Assembly (NCBI RefSeq): GCF_006517395.1
Contig: NZ_VDCY01000001.1
Span: forward strand, 372,001-436,000
Reading direction: 5' to 3'
Origin: Terrilactibacillus laevilacticus
Lineage (GTDB): Bacteria; Bacillota; Bacilli; Bacillales; Sporolactobacillaceae
Length of the DNA: 64,000 bases
Below, in pieces: positions 38,260 to 48,463 of this stretch (position 1 is the first letter of the stretch; the number at the start of each line of letters is the position of its first letter). The translations under genes were made by a program, and so were the position numbers. Below the pieces are notes generated by a model. It saw nothing but the letters and a program-made list of their open reading frames with translations, was not told the origin of the DNA and searched no databases.

Positions 38260-39408
38260 ATGAGTAGCGACCTATTAGATGCTATGACTGCGCTAGAAAA
38301 AGATAAAGGAATTAGTAAGGAAGTTCTTATTGATGCATTAGAAGCAGCGCTGATTTCTGCATACAAAAGAAATTTTAATCAAGCGCAAAATGTTCGTGTT
38401 GATATAAATGAAGGACTTGGTCAAATTAAAGTTTTTGCACGAAAAGAAATTGTAGAAACGGTAGAAGATCAAAGACTCCAAATTTCACTTGAACAAGCAA
38501 AAGCGATTAATCCACATTATGAACTTGGAGACACTGTTGAGATTGAAGTAACGCCTAAGAATTTTGGCCGTATTGCTGCACAAACAGCAAAACAAGTTGT
38601 CACTCAACGTGTACGTGAAGCTGAACGTGGTGTGATTTTCTCTGAATATATTGATAGAGAAGACGATATCATGACAGGAATCGTTCAAAGACTGGATCAC
38701 CGTTACATTTATGTTGATTTAGGAAGAGTTGAAGCGTTACTTCCATTAACGGAACAAATGCCAAATGAGTCCTATCACCCACATGATCGCATTAAAGTGT
38801 ATCTTACAAAAGTTGAAAATACGACAAAAGGACCTTCGATCATGGTATCAAGAACTCATCCTGGACTTTTAAAACGGTTATTTGAACTTGAGGTACCAGA
38901 AATATTTGACGGAACCGTTGAGATTAAATCAATCGCACGTGAAGCGGGCGATCGCTCGAAAATAGCGGTACATGCTGATGATGCAGCTGTTGACCCAGTC
39001 GGTTCATGTGTTGGTCAAAAAGGTGCACGTGTTCAAACCATTGTAAATGAATTAAAAGGCGAAAAAATTGATATTGTCCGTTGGTCTGAAGATCCAGTGA
39101 CTTATGTTGCAAATAGTTTAAGTCCTTCAAAAGTTCTTAAAGTCATTGTAGATGAAGAAAACAAGGCGACAACGGTTGTCGTACCCGATTACCAATTATC
39201 ACTTGCAATTGGAAAAAGAGGGCAAAATGCAAGACTTGCAGCTAAGTTAACAGGATGGAAAATAGATATTAAAAGCGAATCAGACGCTCTTGAACAAGGG
39301 TTGCTTTCTGAAAGTGATAACAATGAAGAACCACTTCCTGCAGCCGAGGAGCTCCCAAGTGATTTTGATGAGAATGAAGAACTAAAATCAAACACTGAAG
39401 ACGAATAA
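38260..39408 (+). CDS. nusA: Transcription termination/antitermination factor NusA
   Basis: The 382-residue protein has the N-terminal RNA-polymerase-binding domain (about 1-125) and an S1 domain ([23 protein letters not shown]). Two KH domains follow ([23 protein letters not shown] and [23 protein letters not shown]). The C-terminus is a short acidic tail without the acidic repeats of E. coli NusA, as usual for Bacilli. The ATG follows AAGGGGAGAAAATAAGAC. Confidence 0.97.
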   Translation: MSSDLLDAMTALEKDKGISKEVLIDALEAALISAYKRNFNQAQNVRVDINEGLGQIKVFARKEIVETVEDQRLQISLEQAKAINPHYELGDTVEIEVTPKNFGRIAAQTAKQVVTQRVREAERGVIFSEYIDREDDIMTGIVQRLDHRYIYVDLGRVEALLPLTEQMPNESYHPHDRIKVYLTKVENTTKGPSIMVSRTHPGLLKRLFELEVPEIFDGTVEIKSIAREAGDRSKIAVHADDAAVDPVGSCVGQKGARVQTIVNELKGEKIDIVRWSEDPVTYVANSLSPSKVLKVIVDEENKATTVVVPDYQLSLAIGKRGQNARLAAKLTGWKIDIKSESDALEQGLLSESDNNEEPLPAAEELPSDFDENEELKSNTEDE

Positions 39409-39422
39409 GTGGGGTGAAAGAC

Positions 39423-39698
39423 GTGAAAAAGCGTAAAGTACCCATGCGCAAATGTATTGTCACACAGGAATCTGCTGAAAAAAAAGCTTTATTTCGTGTT
39501 GTTCGGTCACCTGAAGGTGAAGTATCATTAGATTTAACGGGTAGAAAAAATGGCCGGGGAGCTTATATTTCTATGAAGAGAGAAGTTGTTGATAAAGCAG
39601 AATCAAAAAAACTGTTATCAAGACATCTCGAAGCTGACGTGCCTCAAGAGGTATTTCAAGCGATGCGGTCATATTTAGAGGAGAACCATATTGACTAG
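39423..39698 (+). CDS. ylxR: YlxR family RNA-binding-type protein
   Basis: The family signature is clear: [38 protein letters not shown] and the following basic helix. YlxR proteins have a nucleic-acid-binding fold and have been proposed to modulate rnpB transcription. I start at GTG 39423, 6 nt after GGGGTG, giving 91 residues; GTG 39414 falls in that site. It overlaps ylxQ by 8 nt. Confidence 0.9.
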   Translation: MKKRKVPMRKCIVTQESAEKKALFRVVRSPEGEVSLDLTGRKNGRGAYISMKREVVDKAESKKLLSRHLEADVPQEVFQAMRSYLEENHID

Positions 39699-40005
39699 GC
39701 AATGGCAATCGTTATTGGGTCTCGCCGCAAGAGCCCGAATGATCATTTCAGGTGAAGAACAAGTGATCCAATCGATAAGAGCTAAGAAGGCATTTGCCGT
39801 CATCATGGCAAACGATGCCTCTAAGCGAACGAAAAAAACGATATCAAATAAATGCAATTACTACGATGTACCACTTCTCATAGTAGATAATCGAGAAGTG
39901 CTAGGTAGGGCGATTGGCCAACCTGAACGTGTCCTTGTTGCGGTGACAGATCAAGGATTTGGTCAGCGAATGATCGCGTTGTTAGATCAATCTACACGGG
40001 GGTGA
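39691..40005 (+). CDS. ylxQ: L7Ae-family ribosomal protein YlxQ
   Basis: The 104-residue protein belongs to the L7Ae/L30e/S12e fold family ([40 protein letters not shown]). The B. subtilis member, also called RplGA, is a K-turn-binding protein of unclear role. It starts at TTG 39691 behind GAGGAGAACC. The position between ylxR and infB is standard. Confidence 0.92.
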   Translation: MTRQWQSLLGLAARARMIISGEEQVIQSIRAKKAFAVIMANDASKRTKKTISNKCNYYDVPLLIVDNREVLGRAIGQPERVLVAVTDQGFGQRMIALLDQSTRG

Positions 40006-40009
40006 ACAT

Positions 40010-42157
40010 ATGAGTAAGATGCGTGTCTATGAATATGCAAAACAACATCAATTAACGAGTAAAAAAGTGATTATGGAATTGAAACAAATGGGAGTAGAAG
40101 TTTCGAGCCATATGTCGGTTATAGAAGATGATGTCATTGGAAAATTAAATCATAGTGTGAATCCTTCTACAAAAAAAGAGACCAAAGAAAAGCAAACTGA
40201 AGGACAAACAAAAAATAAAACAAACAAAGAGGTAAGTGTGGAAGCTATAAAAACGCAAAACAAATCAAATCAAAACCAAAATCGTGGCAAAAATGACAAT
40301 CGAAAAAGAATGAAAGATAACAGTAATAACAATAACAAAAGGTTTAACAAGAAAAGAAATAATAATAAACGTACATCACCGTCTGTAAAACAAGAAATTA
40401 AATTACCTGAGAAAATGACCTTTTTAGGTTCTTTAACAGTTGCCCAATTTGCAGAAAAACTTGGTAGAGAATCAACTGAAATCATTAAGAAATTAATGAT
40501 GCTTGGTGTTATGGCTACTAAAAACCAAGATTTAGATAAAGATACGATTGAACTCTTAGCGAATGACTATGGTGTTGCTGTAGAGGAAGAGGTCGTGGAG
40601 GATGAAGCTCAATTTGAAGATCGTGAATTTGAAATAGATGAAGATACGGCGATAACAAGACCACCTGTTGTGACCATAATGGGTCATGTTGATCATGGTA
40701 AAACAACCTTACTGGATTCCATTAGACACACAAAAGTCACTGCGGGAGAAGCTGGAGGCATTACACAACATATAGGCGCCTATCAAATTAGTCACGAAGG
40801 CAAGAAAATTACCTTTCTAGACACGCCAGGACACGCTGCTTTTACAACAATGAGAGCTAGAGGGGCAGAAATTACTGATATTACGATCCTTGTTGTTGCA
40901 GCAGATGACGGTGTTATGCCACAAACAGTCGAAGCGATTCATCACGCTAAAGCAGCAAATGTACCTATTATTGTTGCTGTTAATAAAATTGATAAAGAGG
41001 GCGCAAATCCAGATCGCGTGATGCAAGAATTAACAGAGCACGAACTCATACCCGAAGACTGGGGTGGGGATACTATCTTTGTTAAATTATCCGCACTCAG
41101 TGGAGAAGGTATTGATGAACTTCTTGAAATGATCTTGCTTGTTGCCGAAGTAGAAGAATATAAAGCAAATCCTAATACACTGGCACGAGGCACCGTTGTT
41201 GAAGCTGAACTTGATAAAGGCAGAGGGCCGGTTGCCACCTTACTCGTACAAAATGGTACCTTACACGTAGGAGATCCAATCGTTGTTGGCGGAGCATTCG
41301 GTCGAGTAAGAGCCATGGTCAATGATCTCGGCAAACGGGTGAAAATGGCAAAGCCAGCAACTCCGGTAGAAATCACTGGTTTAAATCTTGTTCCTAATGC
41401 TGGTGACCAATTTATGGTCTTTGAAGATGAGAAAAAAGCGAGACAAATTGGAGAAACTAGAGCTGAACGTCTTGTATTAGCTCACAGAAAAGAAACAACG
41501 AAAGTTAGTCTAGACGATCTCTTCCAAAAAATCCAAGAAGGCGACATAAAAGAAATTAATGTCATCATCAAAGCGGATGTACAGGGCTCTGTAGAAGCTC
41601 TTGCAGGATCTCTTCGTAAGATAGAAGTAGAAGGATGTAAAATAAACATTATCCATACGGGTGTTGGAGGTATAACGGAATCTGATATAATTCTTGCATC
41701 AGCTTCAAACGCCATTATTATTGGATTTAATGTTCGACCTGATAATCATGCTAAAAGTACTGCAGAAGCAGAACAGGTTGATATCCGTTTATATCGTGTT
41801 ATTTATGATGCTATCGACGAAATGGAATCTGCGATGAAAGGTATGCTTGATCCTGAGTTTAAAGAAAAAGTCATTGGCCAAGTGGAAGTTAGAACAACGT
41901 TTAAAGTATCTAAAGTAGGGACGATTGCTGGTTGTTATGTCACTGATGGTAAAATTTCGCGATCAGCAGGAATCAGGCTTATCCGTGATGGTGTTGTGAT
42001 TTATGAAGGAAATGTGGATACATTGAAACGTTTCAAAGATGATGCTAAGGAAGTTTCTGCAGGATACGAATGTGGTATTACATTAGAGAACTTCAATGAT
42101 ATTAAAGAAGGCGATACCATGGAAGCTTTTGTTATGGAAGAAGTTAAACAAAAATGA
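40010..42157 (+). CDS. infB: Translation initiation factor IF-2
   Basis: IF-2 brings initiator tRNA to the 30S subunit. The 715-residue protein has an N-terminal helix-turn-helix-like domain ([20 protein letters not shown]) and a K/N/Q-rich linker (about 50-125). The G domain contains [12 protein letters not shown] (from about residue 225), DTPGHAAFT and [10 protein letters not shown]. Domains II to IV follow ([12 protein letters not shown]..., C-terminal fMet-tRNA-binding barrel). The ATG follows GGGGGTGAACAT. Its end overlaps ylxP by 4 nt. Confidence 0.98.
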   Translation: MSKMRVYEYAKQHQLTSKKVIMELKQMGVEVSSHMSVIEDDVIGKLNHSVNPSTKKETKEKQTEGQTKNKTNKEVSVEAIKTQNKSNQNQNRGKNDNRKRMKDNSNNNNKRFNKKRNNNKRTSPSVKQEIKLPEKMTFLGSLTVAQFAEKLGRESTEIIKKLMMLGVMATKNQDLDKDTIELLANDYGVAVEEEVVEDEAQFEDREFEIDEDTAITRPPVVTIMGHVDHGKTTLLDSIRHTKVTAGEAGGITQHIGAYQISHEGKKITFLDTPGHAAFTTMRARGAEITDITILVVAADDGVMPQTVEAIHHAKAANVPIIVAVNKIDKEGANPDRVMQELTEHELIPEDWGGDTIFVKLSALSGEGIDELLEMILLVAEVEEYKANPNTLARGTVVEAELDKGRGPVATLLVQNGTLHVGDPIVVGGAFGRVRAMVNDLGKRVKMAKPATPVEITGLNLVPNAGDQFMVFEDEKKARQIGETRAERLVLAHRKETTKVSLDDLFQKIQEGDIKEINVIIKADVQGSVEALAGSLRKIEVEGCKINIIHTGVGGITESDIILASASNAIIIGFNVRPDNHAKSTAEAEQVDIRLYRVIYDAIDEMESAMKGMLDPEFKEKVIGQVEVRTTFKVSKVGTIAGCYVTDGKISRSAGIRLIRDGVVIYEGNVDTLKRFKDDAKEVSAGYECGITLENFNDIKEGDTMEAFVMEEVKQK

Positions 42158-42435
42158 TCATTGGCGCTGCAGTTTGTGAATGTATTCTATATGATGCACA
42201 GTCATTAAAAGACAAACGCGCCATTATTAAAAGTATATTATCAAAAGCAAAGCAGCGCTATAATCTCTCAGCAAGCGAAATAGATTTTCAAAACGTCTGG
42301 CAAAGATCAAAGTTTGCTTTTGTATCTGTTGGAACATCGAGGGTGCAAATTGAGCGTGAATTACATCATGCTCTTGCTCTCATCGATCAAAGAACGGACA
42401 TTGAACGAACTGTGACAAGTTTCGAATGGCTTTAA
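42154..42435 (+). CDS. ylxP: DUF503 family protein YlxP
   Basis: The 93-residue protein has the DUF503 pattern: [41 protein letters not shown] and a C-terminal [11 protein letters not shown]. It lies between infB and rbfA as in B. subtilis. No biochemical role is firmly established; linkage suggests ribosome assembly. The ATG overlaps the infB stop. Confidence 0.9.
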   Translation: MIIGAAVCECILYDAQSLKDKRAIIKSILSKAKQRYNLSASEIDFQNVWQRSKFAFVSVGTSRVQIERELHHALALIDQRTDIERTVTSFEWL

Positions 42436-42448
42436 AGTGAGGTGCAAC

Positions 42449-42805
42449 ATGGCAAATTTACGTTCTCACCGTATTGGTGAACAGATGAAGAAAGAATTAA
42501 GTGATATTATTCAAAATAAAATCAAGGATCCTAGAGTCGGTTTTGTTACCGTTACAGGTGTCGAAGTTACTGGTGATCTTCAGCAATCAACAGTCTATAT
42601 TAGTGTTCTAGGAAGTAATGAGGATAAAGAGAACACGATTACAGGTTTGTCAAAAGCCAAAGGGTTTATCCGCTCAGAAGTAGGGAAAAGAATACGGTTG
42701 CGCAAGACACCAGATATCATATTCAAATTTGATGAATCTATTGAATATGGCAATCACATTAATCAACTTCTTCATGAGCTCAACCATAATGATGAAATGA
42801 AGTAA
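42449..42805 (+). CDS. rbfA: Ribosome-binding factor A
   Basis: RbfA is a cold-shock 30S maturation factor with a KH-like fold. The 118-residue product has [41 protein letters not shown] in its first half and [21 protein letters not shown] near the end; these are quoted in separate overlapping parts of the family pattern. I start at ATG 42449 after GTGAGGTGCAAC. Confidence 0.94.
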   Translation: MANLRSHRIGEQMKKELSDIIQNKIKDPRVGFVTVTGVEVTGDLQQSTVYISVLGSNEDKENTITGLSKAKGFIRSEVGKRIRLRKTPDIIFKFDESIEYGNHINQLLHELNHNDEMK

Positions 42806-42878
42806 CGATCAAAAGAGTTGATTAAGTTTCCATATACTACTTTTTTAATCACTATTGTGCTAAAAATGTAAGAGACGG

Positions 42879-42908
42879 GGATAGACAATGTTTACGTCTA
42901 TCCTTTTC
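42879..42908 (+). terminator. Terminator-like hairpin between rbfA and truB
   Basis: GGATAGAC (42879-42886) pairs perfectly with GTCTATCC (42896-42903), followed by TTTTCTC. The rest of the 199-bp gap holds no clear promoter; TTGACT near 42952 lacks a well-spaced -10. Confidence 0.68.
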
Positions 42909-43004
42909 TCTATGCTTTATGAAACTCTTACAATGATTCTGTTCTAATTCTTTGACTCCATTAGAAGTGTCTTGATTCTGTTAAGCTTTAAAGAAGGTGA
43001 GTAA

Positions 43005-43928
43005 ATGTCGTCATATACTGGGATTTTACCGCTCTACAAACCTAAGGGAATAACTTCACATGATTGTATTTTTCGATTAAGAAAAATTTTACGTTACAAA
43101 AAAATCGGTCATACTGGAACATTGGATCCTGAAGTTGACGGTGTTCTTCCAATTTGTTTAGGTAGAGCTACAAAAATATCGGAATACTTACTTAATTATC
43201 CAAAATCATATCGTGGAATTATAAGACTCGGACAAGCAACAGATACCGAGGATGCGACTGGACAAGTGATCGAGGAGAAAAAAGTTCAAAGAACATTAAA
43301 TCGGCAGGATATTGAAGGTGTTTTTAATTCTTTCAAAGGTGTTATTCAACAAGTCCCGCCCATGTATTCAGCTGTTAAAGTCAATGGAAAGAAACTATAT
43401 GAGTATGCCCGTGCAGGTATGACAATAACCAGGCCTGTAAGACAAGTGACCATATATGATTTAAGGATTCACGGGAATCAGTCAGTGTTTGAATCAGAGA
43501 TACCCTTTGATGTTAAATGCAGCAAAGGTACATATGTACGAACATTAGCCGTTGATATCGGAAAAAAATGCGGATATCCAGCGCATTTAGGAACATTAAC
43601 TCGTACATCGGCTGGTCCTTTTCAGGTGAATGATTGTTTGACTTTTGAAGAAATTGAACAAGCTGTACATGAAAATAGATTTTCAGAATGTCTTTCGACT
43701 ATTTCTTATGCCCTTCAATATATGCCAAGTTTGTCCGTTGACAAAAATTTAGAAGAGAAAATAATAAATGGCGCTGTCCTACCATTAATGACACAAGAAG
43801 GCAAAAGTCCATTTGCCATCTTTAATCAAGCGGGGGATTGCTTAGCTATTTATCAAAAGCATCCTGACAAAGAGGGGTTAATGAAGCCTGTAAAAGTTCT
43901 CCTAATAAAAGAAGATGATAGAAGGTGA
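43005..43928 (+). CDS. truB: tRNA pseudouridine-55 synthase
   Basis: TruB makes pseudouridine 55 in the T loop of tRNAs. The 307-residue protein has the catalytic motif GHTGTLDPEVDGVLPICLG with D41, plus PPMYSAVKVNGKKLYEYAR and CSKGTYVRTLAVDIG. A PUA-like C-terminal part follows. The ATG follows AGAAGGTGAGTAA. The stop overlaps the ribosome binding site of ribF. Confidence 0.96.
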   Translation: MSSYTGILPLYKPKGITSHDCIFRLRKILRYKKIGHTGTLDPEVDGVLPICLGRATKISEYLLNYPKSYRGIIRLGQATDTEDATGQVIEEKKVQRTLNRQDIEGVFNSFKGVIQQVPPMYSAVKVNGKKLYEYARAGMTITRPVRQVTIYDLRIHGNQSVFESEIPFDVKCSKGTYVRTLAVDIGKKCGYPAHLGTLTRTSAGPFQVNDCLTFEEIEQAVHENRFSECLSTISYALQYMPSLSVDKNLEEKIINGAVLPLMTQEGKSPFAIFNQAGDCLAIYQKHPDKEGLMKPVKVLLIKEDDRR

Positions 43929-43933
43929 GAAGG

Positions 43934-44884
43934 ATGGAAATTATTCATTCAACGAGTCCAGGAGATATCCGGTTAGATGCGGCCAAAGAGAAAGTCGTAG
44001 CTCTTGGGTATTTTGATGGTGTTCACAAAGGTCATCAAAAAGTCATTAAAACAGCTGTTGACATTGCAAAAGAAAAAGGTATGCAATCCGTAGTTATGAC
44101 CTTTCACCCACATCCTTCTGTTGTGCTAAGTCCCAAGTCTAAGCGGAAAAGTTACATAACACCTCCAGACGTTAAAGCAGAGTTGTTTGCAGAATTGGGG
44201 ATTGATGTAACTTATTTTATCCATTTTGATCTTAATTTTAGTCGACTATCACCACAAGAATTTGTGGATTATTATTTAATCAAACTTCATGCCAAACATA
44301 TTGTCGCCGGGGATGATTTTACATTTGGCCAAAAAGCAGCAGGTAATATGGTGAATATTAATGATTATTCGAGAAGTATGTTTAATCATACCACTGTGCC
44401 ATTTGTTAATGTTAATGGAGAGAAAGTAAGTTCAACAATCATCCGTTCTCTCATAGAAGAGGGAGATTTTTCAAATGTTTCCACCATGTTAGGACGTCAA
44501 TATGAAATTAGAGGTACTGTTGTACACGGAGACAAACGTGGTAGGTTATTAGGATTTCCTACAGCTAATGTTTCATGCAGTGAAGAATTCATCATTCCAA
44601 AAAATGGGGTTTATTTAGTGAACTTTGATTCACAAGGAAGATCTCTCAATGGAATTTGTAGTGTTGGTGTTAGACCAACGTTCTTTGATAAGGAGGTTCC
44701 AGTAACGGTAGAGGTTTATATCTTAGATTTCCATGGTGATTTATATGACCAAGAGGTTAAAGTATCTTGGATTAAGAGACTTCGAGATGAGGAAAAATTC
44801 GATTCTGCAGAAGCACTCATTCAGAGAATGGAACAGGATAAAAAGGAAGCAGCTGCTTTCTTTATGGCTAACGGCCGAATTTAA
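43934..44884 (+). CDS. ribF: Bifunctional riboflavin kinase / FAD synthetase
   Basis: RibF converts riboflavin to FMN and FMN to FAD. I start at ATG 43934 (316 residues) after GAAGGTGAGAAGG. The N-terminal nucleotidyltransferase has GYFDGVHKGHQKVI and SSTIIRSLIEEGD. The C-terminal kinase domain has GRLLGFPTANV and GVYLV...SVGVRPTF. It is the last gene before the rpsO promoter. Confidence 0.95.
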   Translation: MEIIHSTSPGDIRLDAAKEKVVALGYFDGVHKGHQKVIKTAVDIAKEKGMQSVVMTFHPHPSVVLSPKSKRKSYITPPDVKAELFAELGIDVTYFIHFDLNFSRLSPQEFVDYYLIKLHAKHIVAGDDFTFGQKAAGNMVNINDYSRSMFNHTTVPFVNVNGEKVSSTIIRSLIEEGDFSNVSTMLGRQYEIRGTVVHGDKRGRLLGFPTANVSCSEEFIIPKNGVYLVNFDSQGRSLNGICSVGVRPTFFDKEVPVTVEVYILDFHGDLYDQEVKVSWIKRLRDEEKFDSAEALIQRMEQDKKEAAAFFMANGRI

Positions 44885-44931
44885 GGATTATTTGGATTTA
44901 TTTTTTGTCATAAATGCATAACTATGACTTG

Positions 44932-44960
44932 AATTGTCGATATAAAAAGTGTAAAATAGA
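44932..44960 (+). promoter_or_regulatory. Sigma-A promoter of rpsO
   Basis: TTGAAT (44932-44937), a 17-bp spacer and TAAAAT (44955-44960). The resulting leader of about 90 nt may carry the usual S15 control, but I could not draw a convincing conserved structure. Confidence 0.7.
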
Positions 44961-45057
44961 TTTTGTACGACTTTCGTACTTTAACCATATCGTGGCATAT
45001 CGATTCACCAACGATTTGCTAGGATAATTGGGGATAATTTATAAGGAGGTGAAAAGG

Positions 45058-45327
45058 ATGGCTTTAACAAAAGAGCGTAAAAATGAACTCATAAATGAGT
45101 ATAAAACACACGATAAAGACACTGGTTCACCAGAAGTCCAAGTTGCTGTCCTAACTGAACAGATCAATACGTTGAATGATCACTTACGTACTCACAAGAA
45201 AGATCATCACTCACGTCGTGGTCTTCTTAAAATGGTAGGTAAACGTCGTAATCTATTAACTTACTTGCGTAACAAAGACGTTACACGTTATCGCGAACTT
45301 ATCAATAGTCTTGGATTACGTCGATAA
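45058..45327 (+). CDS. rpsO: 30S ribosomal protein S15
   Basis: The 89-residue protein begins [18 protein letters not shown], followed by [21 protein letters not shown] and the rRNA-binding [21 protein letters not shown] 45058 follows AAGGAGGTGAAAAGG; an upstream in-frame extension from 45028 would include the ribosome binding site and is rejected. Confidence 0.98.
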   Translation: MALTKERKNELINEYKTHDKDTGSPEVQVAVLTEQINTLNDHLRTHKKDHHSRRGLLKMVGKRRNLLTYLRNKDVTRYRELINSLGLRR

Positions 45328-45334
45328 GATGAAC

Positions 45335-45361
45335 AAAAAGCGGGATAATTCCCGCTTTTTT
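45335..45361 (+). terminator. Intrinsic terminator of rpsO
   Basis: AAAAAGCGGG (45335-45344) pairs perfectly with CCCGCTTTTT (45351-45360) with a 6-nt loop and a T tail. Confidence 0.88.
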
Positions 45362-45384
45362 GTACTTTTTAATAACGGTTCAAA

Positions 45385-45459
45385 TTGACGACAAATACAT
45401 AAAATTGATTTGACGATTTGTTTGAGACTAATTTTTGACGTATTGATAAAAAATAAGTG
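45385..45459 (+). repeat. Three TTGACG boxes at exact 25-bp spacing
   Basis: TTGACG occurs at 45385-45390, 45410-45415 and 45435-45440, giving three head-to-tail units of 25 bp. Outside the hexamer the units are only loosely similar (AT-rich). They could be decayed tandem repeats, a multi-site protein target or alternative -35 boxes. Confidence 0.45.
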
Positions 45460-45481
45460 GGTATTAACTCTGTATATTAAA

Positions 45482-45762
45482 GTGCGAGTTCAAAAAGGTG
45501 ACAAATTAGAAGGGTTACTGGCTAAGTAAGCTGGCATCCTGCAAGAAACGCCAGTACTAGCCCGTACTGGGCGTCGGAAGGATAAGAGCGGCGCAAGTTT
45601 CCTTAGGACCGGCATTCCACATGATGTGGTAGCTTCAGGCGTGAGCCACAGAACCTGAGCGATTTTAGCCAGAGATCCTCTTGTATTCGCTACATGAGGA
45701 CCGGAATAAATAAGCGGGCGCCGAGATTCACGCTATCGTTTGTTGACTTTTTGAACAACCTC
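45482..45762 (+). mobile_element. MITE-A copy 5 (281 bp, full form)
   Basis: The left end GTGCGAGTTCAAAAAG and right end CTTTTTGAACAACCTC are flanked by TTAAA (45477-45481 and 45763-45767). It has the same length and module order as copy 2 (hairpin module 1, then module 2 between GAGGACCGG-type direct repeats) with scattered substitutions. It separates rpsO from pnp and lies 73 bp before the pnp start. Confidence 0.93.
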
Positions 45763-45834
45763 TTAAAGATGTATATATAGGATTTATATATAGCTGCAAA
45801 GAATTAGTTTGAATAGAAAGGAGCCACATTTAAC

Positions 45835-47946
45835 ATGGAACAATTAAAACATACGTATACCATGGATTGGGCAGGAAGGCCACTTACTGTAGAAATTGGG
45901 CAACTTGCCAAACAAGCCAATGGCGCTGTTCTCGTTCGTTATGGAGAAACAGTTGTATTATCAACAGCCACAGCTTCCAAAGAACCAAAAGATCTTCCGT
46001 TCTTCCCTTTAACCGTGAACTATGAGGAAAGACTATATGCTGTGGGGAAAATACCTGGAGGCTTTATTAAAAGGGAAGGGCGTCCAAGTGAAAAAGCGAT
46101 TCTTGCTAGCCGTCTTATTGATCGTCCCATTCGTCCCTTGTTTGCTGATGGATTTCGTAATGAAGTTCAAATTGTAAGTATGGTCATGAGTGTCGATCAA
46201 GATTGTCCATCAGAAATGGCAGCTATGATCGGCTCATCTTTATCACTTTGTGTTTCTGATGTTCCTTTTGATGGTCCAATAGCAGGTGTCATTGTAGGAC
46301 GTGTGGATGGCGAGTTTGTTATAAATCCAACGGTCGAACAAGCAGAAAAAAGTGATATTCACTTAACAGTAGCAGGAACGAAACATGCCATTAACATGGT
46401 TGAAGCAGGAGCAAAAGAAGTACCTGAAACAGTGATGTTGGATGCCATTTTGTTCGGTCATGAAGCAATAAAAGAATTAGTGGCTTTCCAAGAAAAAATT
46501 GCGGCGGAAATTGGCAAAGAAAAAATGGAAGTAACATTATTTAAAGCTGATGAGGAACTTGAAAAACTAATCAGAGAAATACTTGGGACAAAATTGACTG
46601 AAGCCATTCGTACTAAAGAAAAACATGCGCGCGATGAAGCAATTAACCAAGTTAAACAATCAGTTATAGAAACTTTAACCGAAAATGACGAAGAAGATGT
46701 CGATCTTGCGATGGTTGAAGATGTTTTATATAAAATGACAAAAGAAGAAGTTCGACGGATGATTGTACGTGAAAATATCCGCCCAGATGGCCGGAAAAGT
46801 AATGAAATCAGACCGTTATCATCGCAAGTTGGCATTCTTCCAAGAACACACGGTTCAGGATTGTTTACACGTGGTCAGACTCAAGCCTTAAGTATTTGTA
46901 CACTAGGTGCACTTGGAGATGTCCAAATTCTTGACGGGTTGGATATGGAAGAATCAAAACGCTTTATGCATCATTATAACTTCCCGCCATTTAGTGTCGG
47001 AGAAGCACGTCCGATGCGTTCACCTGGACGTCGTGAAATTGGGCATGGGGCACTTGGTGAACGTGCGCTGGAACCGGTTATACCGTCTGAGACAGATTTT
47101 CCATATACCATTCGTTTAGTATCAGAGGTACTTGAATCGAATGGATCGACTTCTCAAGCAAGTATTTGCGGTAGCACACTTGCCATGATGGATGCAGGTG
47201 TTCCTATTAAAGCACCAGTCGCAGGTATCGCCATGGGTCTTGTCAAATACGAAGATGACGTTGTGGTATTGACGGACATTCAAGGTATGGAAGATGCTCT
47301 TGGTGACATGGACTTTAAAGTAGCCGGAACAGAAAAAGGGGTCACAGCCCTTCAAATGGATATTAAAATTTCTGGCATTAACCGTGAAGTATTAGAAACA
47401 GCGTTAACACAAGCAAAAGAAGGTCGCATGACGATTCTTAAATCTATGCTTCAGGCACTCCCAGAACCACGTAAAGAACTTTCAAATTATGCACCGAAAA
47501 TTTTAACAATGCATATTAAACCTGATAAGATTCGAGACGTTATTGGCCAAGGTGGAAAAGTCATTAATAAAATTATTGAACAGACAGGCGTTAAAATTGA
47601 TATCGAACAAGATGGTACGGTATTTATTGCTTCAACAAATCAAGCCATGAATGAGAAAGCAAAAGGTATCATCGAAGACATTGTACGTGAAGTAAATGTT
47701 GGAGATATTTTCTTAGGTAAAGTCAAACGTATTGAAAAGTTTGGCGCTTTCGTTGAGTTGTTTAATCAAAAAGATGGTCTTGTTCATATTTCAGAACTTG
47801 ATCACAAACGTGTTGCAAAAGTTGAAGATGTTCTCAATATAGGTGATGAAGTACTGGTTAAAGTTATCGATATCGATAAACAAGGTCGAATCAAACTTTC
47901 TAGGAAACAGGCCCTTCCAGATGAAAACAAAAAAACTGAAGCATAA
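45835..47946 (+). CDS. pnp: Polynucleotide phosphorylase
   Basis: PNPase degrades RNA 3' to 5' using phosphate and works with RNase Y and RNase J in Bacillus. The 703-residue protein has two RNase PH-like domains ([57 protein letters not shown]). A KH domain ([20 protein letters not shown]) and an S1 domain ([27 protein letters not shown]) follow. The ATG follows GAAAGGAGCCACATTTAAC. Confidence 0.98.
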   Translation: MEQLKHTYTMDWAGRPLTVEIGQLAKQANGAVLVRYGETVVLSTATASKEPKDLPFFPLTVNYEERLYAVGKIPGGFIKREGRPSEKAILASRLIDRPIRPLFADGFRNEVQIVSMVMSVDQDCPSEMAAMIGSSLSLCVSDVPFDGPIAGVIVGRVDGEFVINPTVEQAEKSDIHLTVAGTKHAINMVEAGAKEVPETVMLDAILFGHEAIKELVAFQEKIAAEIGKEKMEVTLFKADEELEKLIREILGTKLTEAIRTKEKHARDEAINQVKQSVIETLTENDEEDVDLAMVEDVLYKMTKEEVRRMIVRENIRPDGRKSNEIRPLSSQVGILPRTHGSGLFTRGQTQALSICTLGALGDVQILDGLDMEESKRFMHHYNFPPFSVGEARPMRSPGRREIGHGALGERALEPVIPSETDFPYTIRLVSEVLESNGSTSQASICGSTLAMMDAGVPIKAPVAGIAMGLVKYEDDVVVLTDIQGMEDALGDMDFKVAGTEKGVTALQMDIKISGINREVLETALTQAKEGRMTILKSMLQALPEPRKELSNYAPKILTMHIKPDKIRDVIGQGGKVINKIIEQTGVKIDIEQDGTVFIASTNQAMNEKAKGIIEDIVREVNVGDIFLGKVKRIEKFGAFVELFNQKDGLVHISELDHKRVAKVEDVLNIGDEVLVKVIDIDKQGRIKLSRKQALPDENKKTEA

Positions 47947-47952
47947 GAGATA

Positions 47953-47980
47953 AAGAGGTGGTTTGACCGCTTCTTTTTTT
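47953..47980 (+). terminator. Intrinsic terminator of pnp
   Basis: GAGGTGGT and ACCGCTTC pair around TTG with two G-T pairs, followed by TTTTTTT. Confidence 0.72.
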
Positions 47981-48007
47981 CTTAATTTGGTCTATCAAAG
48001 AATAAAG

Positions 48008-48120
48008 TGAAACTTCCATCAGGGGGATTCTTTAGACCTTTACGGGCAGTTGACCCCACGCCAATCTTCTTTAAATACTCAGAATCCTGAGGTGGGGGTC
48101 TTGACTAGCCCGTTAAGGCG
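48008..48120 (-). repeat. Repeat B copy 2 (short form, inverted)
   Basis: Read on the - strand it begins CGCCTTAACGGGC and ends CCTGATGGAAGTTTCA, as copy 1 does, but it lacks the roughly 90-bp second hairpin. The inner stem reads GACC on one arm and GGTC on the other where copy 1 has GATC and GATC, so a T-A pair is replaced by C-G with pairing kept. Confidence 0.8.
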
Positions 48121-48186
48121 GAATAAGTGGGATAAGATTTGGACAAACTTGGAGACATCGTGTCATCCAAGTTTTTTAGTGTTTAA

Positions 48187-48340
48187 GTGCGTGTTCAAAA
48201 AGGTGACAAATTAGAAGCAAGAAGATCAAGACGACGCTGTTTTGAGGACCGGAATGTAGGTTTTTGCTACATGAGGACCGGAAAAACAAGAGGGCGCCAA
48301 GATTCGTAGCTTATCATTTGGTGACTTTTTGAACAACCTC
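48187..48340 (+). mobile_element. MITE-A copy 6 (154 bp, reduced form)
   Basis: The left end GTGCGTGTTCAAAAAG and right end CTTTTTGAACAACCTC are flanked by TTTAA (48182-48186 and 48341-48345). Module 1 is absent. Only about 20 bp, including a TGTAG...CTACA stem, remain between the two GAGGACCGG repeats. The gap from here to ylxY (48346-48463) is AT-rich without a promoter I can support. Confidence 0.92.
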
Positions 48341-48463
48341 TTTAAGAATTAAGATAAAATTATCGATGCTTTTTTATCATTCATCGGATTCTTCATTTTT
48401 CAAGCTCTCAGATGTTCTAAAACAAGCTTATCGGCATAAGGTTGTACAAGGGAGGGTGGACGA

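Noticed and set aside
44733-44921. + strand reading frame overlapping the end of ribF
   Set aside because: It is an out-of-frame shadow of ribF with no ribosome binding site and no recognisable family.
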